A stretch of 7,855 nt of DNA. It comes from Bacteroidales bacterium (GTDB lineage Bacteria > Bacteroidota > Bacteroidia > Bacteroidales > JALTDM01). Under the pieces are notes generated by a model. That model saw only the letters and a program-made list of their open reading frames with translations, did not search any database and was not told where the DNA came from. The position numbers were made by a program, and so were the translations under genes. The stretch's first letter is position 1; every line of letters starts with the position of its first letter. Positions 1-5,607 of this stretch are shown piece after piece. The stretch is from assembly GCA_027073875.1 (NCBI GenBank), contig JALTEO010000221.1, positions 1-7,855 of the forward strand. The letters run 5' to 3'.

Positions 1-290
1 CTTATAAACCGCTAACAGGATTAGACCTCCCCGTAAAAAAATATTTGGAGCCGCAACCTGCCGTCAAAAAATATTTGGAAAATGTATTCTCGCTCATTGA
101 TGCCGGCACGGAAAACTATCTGAAACGCAACTTCTCAAACCTGATGGTCAACTTCGGTTGTACCGGCGGACAACACCGTTCGGTATTTTGTGCAGAACAA
201 TTATCGTTGCACCTGAAACAAAAATTTGGGGAAACAATAACCATCACCATTCATCATCGGGAGTTAGAAATTACTACCAACAAAACATAA
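1..290 (+). CDS. RapZ C-terminal-domain protein, 3' end only (5' end outside window)
   Basis: The reading frame is open from base 3 to a TAA at 288-290, giving the last 95 residues of a longer protein. A TTG at 45 could be read as a start, but the frame and the family similarity continue upstream of it (YKPLTGLDLPVKKYL), so it is internal. The diagnostic motif is GCTGGQHRSVFCAEQL, the glycine-rich loop of the RapZ C-terminal domain. In E. coli RapZ this domain binds glucosamine-6-phosphate and the sRNAs GlmY/GlmZ. The family's HR(E/T) motif near the end is present as HHRELE, but the lysine/arginine cluster that ends E. coli RapZ is absent. In Bacteroidota this domain is often the tail of an AmgK-like (aminoglycoside phosphotransferase fold) sugar kinase, and the MurU-like gene downstream fits that. 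A true RapZ with a P-loop N-terminal half cannot be excluded because that part is missing here. Confidence 0.88.
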   Translation, partial: YKPLTGLDLPVKKYLEPQPAVKKYLENVFSLIDAGTENYLKRNFSNLMVNFGCTGGQHRSVFCAEQLSLHLKQKFGETITITIHHRELEITTNKT

Positions 291-367
291 TAAATTCACA
301 ATTAATACCAAACCGGTTCATAGTTGCTTGCTGCAGACTGTAAACTATATAATTCGTAATTAATAAT

Positions 368-413
368 TGAAGTATTCTAGGCACTCCAAACTTTAGGCAC
401 TCTAAGTACTTCA
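368..413. repeat. Small composite intergenic repeat
   Basis: Two exact copies of TAGGCACTC (378-386 and 394-402) lie 16 bases apart, and the surrounding bases are similar too (imperfect period-16 tandem). The pair is framed by a 7-bp inverted repeat, TGAAGTA (368-374) and TACTTCA (407-413). The right arm overlaps the perfect palindrome AAGTACTT (404-411). It sits immediately upstream of the predicted promoter of the nucleotidyltransferase gene. It may be a decayed minisatellite, a dispersed intergenic element or an operator; the sequence does not say which. Confidence 0.6.
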
Positions 414-428
414 TATCTGAATTTATTG

Positions 429-436
429 TATTTTTG
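429..436 (+). promoter_or_regulatory. Bacteroidota -7 element upstream of the MurU-like gene
   Basis: TATTTTTG matches the Bacteroidota primary-sigma consensus TAnnTTTG exactly. It is 38 bases upstream of the TTG start at 475, giving an expected leader of about 30 bases. No clear TTTG -33 element is seen at the expected spacing, so the call rests on the -7 box and its position. Confidence 0.5.
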
Positions 437-474
437 GAACTGCAAAGTTTATTAATCATATAATTATAAATTAG

Positions 475-1209
475 TTGAAAGCATTTATATTAGCAGCAGG
501 TCTCGGAAGCAGACTCTTGCCATTAACCAAGGACACACCAAAAGCCCTGATTCAGGTTCAGGGAATTCCAATGATTGATTTGATTATCAGACGACTAATA
601 AAATATAATTATAACCATATTATTATCAACTTACATTACCTCGGCAATCAGATTAAAGATTATTGCCGTTCAAAAAACAATTTCGGCATTACAATAGATT
701 TCATTTACGAAGAAGAATTATTGGATACAGGTGGAGCCATCAAAAATGCAGTAAACTTACTCAAGGACAAAGATCCTGTATTAATCCATAATGTAGATGG
801 ACTATCCGACATTAACTTTTCAGAGTTTAACCGCTTTCATCAAGAAAAAAATGCAGATATATCATTGGCAGTACAAAATCGTAAAACCAACCGTTTTTTC
901 CTATTCAACGGCAACTATCGTCTAATTGGTTGGAAAAACATCAAAACTAACGAAATCATCTTACAACATCTAACAAAAGGGAAAATACTACCTTTGGCAT
1001 TTAGCGGAATCCATTTATTGAACCAAGATGTTATTGAACATATTGCCGAAAGTAAAGACACTGTTTTTTCCATCACCAAATACTATATTGAAAACTGCAA
1101 AAACTTGAATATTGCCGGATTTTTGCACGACGACAATTTTTTTATGGACTTAGGCAAACACGAAAACCTAAAATTTGCAGAATACCTTAACCTTGATAAA
1201 TTTTTATAA
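475..1209 (+). CDS. MurU-like sugar-1-phosphate nucleotidyltransferase
   Basis: This 244-residue cytoplasmic protein belongs to the NTP_transferase (GT-A fold) family, which joins a sugar-1-phosphate to a nucleoside triphosphate to make an NDP-sugar. The signature LAAGLGSRLLPLT (residues 6-18) followed by PKAL (22-25) is the nucleotide-binding loop, with K23 the expected catalytic lysine. Other family marks are LDTGGAIKNA (83-92), the metal-binding NVD (106-108), FSGIHLL (176-182) and a second acidic position in FMDLG (D225). The length is near that of Pseudomonas MurU (N-acetylmuramate-1-phosphate uridylyltransferase), and the compact form lacks the C-terminal beta-helix of GlmU. The start is TTG: the preceding codon (472-474) is an in-frame TAG and MKAFILAAGLG is the canonical N-terminus, so no other start is possible. 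With the RapZ-C gene upstream, the likely role is making UDP-MurNAc in peptidoglycan salvage. The substrate is inferred; other sugars are possible. Confidence 0.88.
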   Translation: MKAFILAAGLGSRLLPLTKDTPKALIQVQGIPMIDLIIRRLIKYNYNHIIINLHYLGNQIKDYCRSKNNFGITIDFIYEEELLDTGGAIKNAVNLLKDKDPVLIHNVDGLSDINFSEFNRFHQEKNADISLAVQNRKTNRFFLFNGNYRLIGWKNIKTNEIILQHLTKGKILPLAFSGIHLLNQDVIEHIAESKDTVFSITKYYIENCKNLNIAGFLHDDNFFMDLGKHENLKFAEYLNLDKFL

Positions 1210-1222
1210 GATTGTAACTTTA
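1193..1222 (+). promoter_or_regulatory. Possible promoter of the M16 peptidase gene
   Basis: TTG at 1193-1195 and TAACTTTA at 1215-1222 are 19 bases apart and resemble the Bacteroidota -33 and -7 elements, with one mismatch in the last base of TAnnTTTG. The pair overlaps the end of the nucleotidyltransferase gene and would start a transcript about 35 bases upstream of the ATG at 1266. No terminator is seen in the 56-bp gap, so co-transcription with the upstream gene is equally possible. Confidence 0.3.
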
Positions 1223-1265
1223 ATTATTTTTAATCGTTTGAAAAATTAATTTAAAACCAATAAAT

Positions 1266-4079
1266 ATGAATAGAATTATCCGTTTCTTCAGTTTTGTCGT
1301 ATTGGCAATGCTCATACAACCATTATGGGCACAAGACAATTTCAAAATGACCGATCCGTTACCGGTTGACCCCAATGTCATCACCGGAAAATTAGACAAC
1401 GGTATTACTTATTATGTCCGTCATAACAGCGAACCAAAAAATCGTGCAGAATTAACCCTTGTGGTAAATGCAGGATCCGTTTTAGAAAACGAAGACCAAC
1501 GCGGTTTAGCTCATATGTGTGAACATATGGCATTTAACGGCACAAAAAATTTCCCCAAACACGCCTTAATAGAGTATTTAGAATCTATCGGAATGAAATT
1601 CGGTGCTGACCTGAACGCTTATACCTCATTTGACGAAACCGTATATATGATTGAAGTACCGTTAGACACAACAGCATATTTAGACAAAGGTTTGCAAGTA
1701 CTTTACGATTGGGCTTGTAATGTATCATACGAAGGCGAAGAAATTGACAATGAACGCGGTGTAATTCACGAAGAATGGCGTCTTGGACGCGGAGCCCAAG
1801 ACCGCATGACGAGAGCAACCTTCCCGACAATTCTGTATAAATCAAAATATGCCGAACGCTTACCGATTGGAGATACTGCCATCTTTGACCATTGCACATA
1901 CGATAAGTTACGCAACTTTTACAAGGATTGGTATCGTCCCGATTTACAAGCAGTAATTGTAGTTGGAGACTTCGATGCTCAAAAAGTAGCAGACCAAATA
2001 AAAACAATGTTTGCCAAAATTCCTAAAAGAACAAAAGAAAAACCAAGAATCTATCCTGAAATCCCTGACCACGCAGAAACACTCGTTAAAGTAGTTACCG
2101 ACAAAGAGGCTCCCAGTTCTATTGTTGAGATTTTCTACAAACACAATATGGAAACAACAAAGACTTATGCCGATTACAAACACTCAATAGCCGAACAATT
2201 ATTTTCTCAAATGCTCAACCAGCGGCTTTCGGAAATTACCATGAAACCGACAACACCTTTTGCTTACGGAATGAGTTCTTACTCCCACTTTCTCGGCAAA
2301 AAAGATTTTTATTTCTCCTTTGCTATGGCTAAAAATGACAAAATTCAAGAAACTATCAAAACGCTACTCGAAGAAAATGAACGCGTTAAACAACATGGCT
2401 TCACACAAACAGAGTTTGAAAGAGCAAAAAAAGCTTATCTAAAACAAATGGAGAAAATATACAACGAACGCAACAAACTAAACTCCAAACAATTTGTAAA
2501 TGAATATCATCAAAACTTTGGTATCACACACCAACCGATTCCGGGCATTGAAACAGAATATAATCTAACAAAAAAATTCCTGCCTGAAATTAAGCTTGAT
2601 GAAGTTAACAACTTAGTAAATAAATGGATTACAGACAGCAATATGGTTGTAATTGTTCAAGCACCCGAGAAAAAAGATGTTAAATTGCCTACAGAAGATG
2701 AAATAAAAAAACTCGTTGAGACGGTAAAAACAGAAAAGTTAGATGCGTACAAAGACAATACATTAAATAAACCATTAATTGCCGACAAAATCACTTCGGG
2801 AAAAGTAGAAAAGAAAGCAAAAGACAAAACGCTTGGCACAACAACTTGGACACTCAACAACGGCATTAAGATAGTCATTAAACCTACTGATTTCAAAGAC
2901 GACGAAATTAGAATGAAAGCATACAGTTGGGGTGGTTATTCCTTGTATCCATTAAAAGATAATCTCTCTGCCCGTTACTGTACCGATGTAATAAACGAAA
3001 GCGGTTTAGGTGATTACAATAATGTAGATTTACAAAAATATCTTGCTGATAAAACTGCAGATGTCTATTCTTATATTGGAGAACAAACCGAAGGACTTTC
3101 GGGCACATCTTCAGTAAAAGATTTTGAAACAATGCTACAACTGACATATTTATACTTTACACATCCGCGTTACGACAAAGAAGCGTTTGATGCTTATATC
3201 GAAAAACAAAAAAGTATGTTGGAAAACCAAAGTGCCGACCCACAAAGCGTTTGGCGTGACAGCATAGGAGCTGCCATAAACCAAAGCAGTCCTTACAAAA
3301 AACCACTCTCTATTAATAATATTGGGCAAATTGATTTCAAACGAGTAAATGCTATTTTCCGTGAACGATTTGAAGACCCTGCATCATTTACCTTTTTCTT
3401 TGACGGAAATATTGATTTAAAAACTGCCAAACCACTAATTGAAAAATATCTTGGCGGACTACCTGCCGACAACAACGGTGAAAATTACAAAGATTTAGGT
3501 ATTCGTTTCCCGAAAACAATTGTTGACAAGCCCGTTGTAAAAGGAACCGACGACAAGAGTTTAGTCTATATGATTTTCCCCGGCACCTTTACCGACAATC
3601 TGGAAAATCGCATTTTCATTCAAGCTGTAGCAGATATCTTAACCGACAAACTACTGGATGAAATTCGCGAAAAAGAAGCGATAACTTACAGCATATCAGC
3701 TAACCCGATGTATAAAGATTTTCCCGTTCAGGAATATGGTATTGGTATCTTCTATAGTGCTGCACCGGCAAATGTTCCTAAGGTAAAAGATAAAATTATT
3801 GAAATTATCAAAAAACTACAAACAGAAGATATTACCGATGATGATTTGAATAAAACCATTGAAAAAGCCAAACGGAAACACGAAGCCAATATGCGAAAAA
3901 ATAATTATTGGTTATCGCAATTAGTATGGCTCGACCAAATGAAAGCAAAACCGGAGTTTGTAACAGAATTCGACAATGTTATAAAGAAGATGAACAAAGA
4001 ATCACTAAAAGCGGCATTCAACAAATATTACAATGTTAACAACTATGTAAATGTTTGGCTGAAACCGGAAAAGAAATAA
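1266..4079 (+). CDS. Exported M16 (pitrilysin/insulinase) zinc metallopeptidase
   Basis: This 937-residue protein has a Sec signal peptide (residues 1-22, ending PLWA before Q23) and no lipobox, so it is predicted to be periplasmic or otherwise exported. The first M16 half (about 38-190) has the inverted zinc motif HMCEH (H83, E86, H87), with E163 in NERGVIHEEW at the family spacing as third ligand. E86 is the expected general base. An M16C-type domain follows, marked by RLPIG (198-202), FYKDWYRPD (218-226) and VVGDFD (232-237). A charged lysine-rich linker leads to a second M16 half starting near residue 523 (WTLNNGIKIVI). That half has no HxxEH and is probably structural, completing the clam-shell that encloses peptide substrates. 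Length and layout match the two-unit PqqL-like peptidases common in Bacteroidota. Substrate is unknown. It ends at a strong terminator and has no T9SS sorting domain. Confidence 0.93.
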   Translation: MNRIIRFFSFVVLAMLIQPLWAQDNFKMTDPLPVDPNVITGKLDNGITYYVRHNSEPKNRAELTLVVNAGSVLENEDQRGLAHMCEHMAFNGTKNFPKHALIEYLESIGMKFGADLNAYTSFDETVYMIEVPLDTTAYLDKGLQVLYDWACNVSYEGEEIDNERGVIHEEWRLGRGAQDRMTRATFPTILYKSKYAERLPIGDTAIFDHCTYDKLRNFYKDWYRPDLQAVIVVGDFDAQKVADQIKTMFAKIPKRTKEKPRIYPEIPDHAETLVKVVTDKEAPSSIVEIFYKHNMETTKTYADYKHSIAEQLFSQMLNQRLSEITMKPTTPFAYGMSSYSHFLGKKDFYFSFAMAKNDKIQETIKTLLEENERVKQHGFTQTEFERAKKAYLKQMEKIYNERNKLNSKQFVNEYHQNFGITHQPIPGIETEYNLTKKFLPEIKLDEVNNLVNKWITDSNMVVIVQAPEKKDVKLPTEDEIKKLVETVKTEKLDAYKDNTLNKPLIADKITSGKVEKKAKDKTLGTTTWTLNNGIKIVIKPTDFKDDEIRMKAYSWGGYSLYPLKDNLSARYCTDVINESGLGDYNNVDLQKYLADKTADVYSYIGEQTEGLSGTSSVKDFETMLQLTYLYFTHPRYDKEAFDAYIEKQKSMLENQSADPQSVWRDSIGAAINQSSPYKKPLSINNIGQIDFKRVNAIFRERFEDPASFTFFFDGNIDLKTAKPLIEKYLGGLPADNNGENYKDLGIRFPKTIVDKPVVKGTDDKSLVYMIFPGTFTDNLENRIFIQAVADILTDKLLDEIREKEAITYSISANPMYKDFPVQEYGIGIFYSAAPANVPKVKDKIIEIIKKLQTEDITDDDLNKTIEKAKRKHEANMRKNNYWLSQLVWLDQMKAKPEFVTEFDNVIKKMNKESLKAAFNKYYNVNNYVNVWLKPEKK

Positions 4080-4106
4080 TTCTTATACAATTCGCAGTTT
4101 AAATAT

Positions 4107-4133
4107 AGAGCCGGCAAATGCCGGCTTTTTTTT
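4107..4133 (+). terminator. Rho-independent terminator of the M16 gene
   Basis: The GC-rich arms AGCCGGC (4109-4115) and GCCGGCT (4120-4126) pair perfectly around an AAAT loop. The stem can extend by a G-U and an A-U pair at its base, and eight T residues follow (4126-4133). It lies 28 bases past the M16 stop codon. Read from the other strand the hairpin is followed only by TCTATATTT, so it should be a weaker terminator for the convergent gene. Confidence 0.9.
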
Positions 4134-4160
4134 ACTAATATTGAAGGCAAAAAAATTCTC

Positions 4161-5435
4161 TCATTTTTTCCTATACTCTTCTTCCAATTTTTGCAAGTCT
4201 GCATCTACTTTAATATCCAACGAGTCGTTTTCAATGGTATTGTAAAAGTTCCAATTACCAAATGTTGTATTCGGCAAACATTTTGATTTAAACGGATAAC
4301 CATTATGTAATTTATCAACAATATCTTGATAGTCACCATTTGGAACAGGCATAGTATCAGGTTTTACTTTTATATCTGTTAGCAACATTTCGCTGTATCT
4401 ATCAACATAAAAACTCGTATCTTTATTTGTTTGTCGATAATATTCTTGTTCATGTGATAAAACCATTTTATTTCCGTAGTTACTAAAAGATAGTGAAGTA
4501 ATATCAAAGGTGGAAATTGCATTTTTCACCTCAAGTAATACTACTTTTAAAACTTTGTAATTATCAGTCTTATCAATATAAACTTTACTTAACTCAATGT
4601 TTTTTGTAATAAAAGGTTCAAATGCACTATAATGTAAGCTTGCCCATGTAGGATCCAATTTTATTGATTGGGTTGAATTATGGTAAGATATCTTGTCCAA
4701 TTTATTGGTGTAAACCACAACAAATATCAAATGGTCATCTTTCATATAAACCGTGTCAATAAATGATTTATGAGGATGTTTGCAGATGTATTTCGTAATA
4801 TACTTTCCATTATTTAAAGCAGTCAAATTGGCTATCCAATATCCAACACTCAATAATTCTTTTTTGTATGATTTTAAATAACCGCACGAAGATTTTAAAT
4901 TATATGCCCACATAGTGTCTGTTCTAAAGTTGTTATCAAGTGTTGAACTTACACTTTTTTCCGAAAAGAAGAATTTGTCGTGTTTGGCGTAATCCCTTAT
5001 ATAATAAGTCTTCAGTAGTGTGTCTATTGTTGTATTATCAAGATAATTTTCCCAAGTTTTTTTCAAAATCTCTTTTACGGTTGTCGGTTTATTTTTTTCC
5101 TTAATTTCTACCTCACTTAATTTGGCGGGCATAGGTTTTAATTGAATTTCTATATTTTTATTACTCTTTTTTATTAAAATATTTTGGGTTTTGTAACCAA
5201 TACAACTTATTGACAAGGTATCTGACGAGACAGACTTGGATGTTGGCATTACAAATGTAAAATTTCCTTGCTCATTACTAACGGTTCCGCAGTGTGTTCC
5301 TTTTAAAACAATATTGGCATAAGGTATGGGTTGCTTTATTTTGGCATCTAAAATCTTACCTTTAATAACCGCTTGAGAGAAAACAACTGTTACAGTTAAA
5401 AAAATATAAAACAACCCTAAAATTACTTTTCTCAT
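4161..5435 (-). CDS. Exported carboxypeptidase-regulatory-like domain protein, function unknown
   Basis: This 424-residue protein begins with a Sec signal peptide (residues 1-20, hydrophobic core LGLFYIFLTVTVVF). There is no cysteine at the cleavage site, so it is not a lipoprotein. Residues about 23-100 form a carboxypeptidase-D-regulatory-like beta-sandwich, with VIKGKILDAKIKQPIPYANI, GTVSNEQGNF and LSISCIGYKT. The same domain is found at the N-terminus of SusC-type TonB receptors, but this protein is too short to hold a beta-barrel. From about 117 (TVKEILKKTWENY) it resembles Bacteroidota proteins in which the sandwich precedes a region starting I(I/L)KKAxENY and containing a YYIRDY/FYRE-like motif (here 144-149). 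The remainder (160-424) I do not recognise; it is rich in short alternating polar and hydrophobic stretches that suggest beta structure, and it ends in a charged helix (LQKLEEEYRKK). It is probably periplasmic or outer-membrane associated. It is convergent with the M16 gene and follows the C10 peptidase gene on the same strand after 172 bp. Confidence 0.8.
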   Translation of the reverse strand: MRKVILGLFYIFLTVTVVFSQAVIKGKILDAKIKQPIPYANIVLKGTHCGTVSNEQGNFTFVMPTSKSVSSDTLSISCIGYKTQNILIKKSNKNIEIQLKPMPAKLSEVEIKEKNKPTTVKEILKKTWENYLDNTTIDTLLKTYYIRDYAKHDKFFFSEKSVSSTLDNNFRTDTMWAYNLKSSCGYLKSYKKELLSVGYWIANLTALNNGKYITKYICKHPHKSFIDTVYMKDDHLIFVVVYTNKLDKISYHNSTQSIKLDPTWASLHYSAFEPFITKNIELSKVYIDKTDNYKVLKVVLLEVKNAISTFDITSLSFSNYGNKMVLSHEQEYYRQTNKDTSFYVDRYSEMLLTDIKVKPDTMPVPNGDYQDIVDKLHNGYPFKSKCLPNTTFGNWNFYNTIENDSLDIKVDADLQKLEEEYRKK

Positions 5436-5607
5436 TTTTCTAAATTTTTAAAGTCAATAAAATACATTATGTTCCACAGTGCGTTAATAAATTTGTCTTT
5501 TTTATTTTGACCAATTTCATAAAAGATAATACAAATATATAAAAAGTTTTCATATATTCATAGCACAAAATAAAACATTTCAAAAAGTTGTGGAATACGC
5601 GTAAATT
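5436..5607. other. Intergenic spacer between the two minus-strand genes
   Basis: This 172-bp, very AT-rich spacer follows the C10 peptidase gene and precedes the carboxypeptidase-regulatory-like gene. I see no coding sequence and no GC-rich hairpin with a T-tract, so no terminator for the peptidase gene is called. It contains one promoter candidate on the minus strand (5532-5539). Confidence 0.65.
5532..5539 (-). promoter_or_regulatory. Bacteroidota -7 element upstream of the 4161-5435 gene
   Basis: On the minus strand this reads TATATTTG, an exact match to TAnnTTTG. It lies 96 bases upstream of the ATG (5433-5435), giving a predicted leader of about 90 bases. A TTTG-type -33 element at the usual spacing is not evident (the nearest is about 26 bases away), so support is moderate. 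If real, the gene is transcribed separately from the peptidase gene. Confidence 0.4.

Larger units (their letters stand above)
291..474. other. Intergenic spacer with repeat and promoter
   Basis: This 184-bp AT-rich spacer separates the RapZ-C gene from the nucleotidyltransferase gene. I find no convincing small gene in it. A possible weak hairpin (ATAGTT 320-325 with AACTAT 343-348, 17-base loop) has no T-tract, so it is not called a terminator. The spacer holds a small direct plus inverted repeat (368-413) and a Bacteroidota-type -7 element (429-436), listed separately. Its length and the promoter suggest the downstream gene can be transcribed independently, although read-through is also possible. 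Confidence 0.7.

Noticed and set aside
320..348. Possible hairpin after the RapZ-C gene as a terminator
   Set aside because: The stem is only 6 bp and AT-rich, the loop is 17 bases, and no T-tract follows.
1585..2007. A 140-codon open frame on the minus strand inside the M16 gene
   Set aside because: It is antisense to the catalytic region of a clearly real peptidase, its translation is low-complexity and Leu/Arg/Cys-rich, and no family motif appears. The openness follows from the codon use of the sense gene.
2780..4079. Second peptidase active site in the C-terminal half of the M16 protein
   Set aside because: No HxxEH motif is present; the equivalent region reads SARYCTDVINESG. The half is best explained as the usual inactive partner domain.
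5472..5595. Inverted TTCCACA / TGTGGAA (5472-5478 and 5589-5595) flanking the promoter region of the 4161-5435 gene
   Set aside because: It is a 7-bp match over a gap of about 110 bases with imperfect extension. This is within what chance would give, and it has no associated coding or mobile-element signal.
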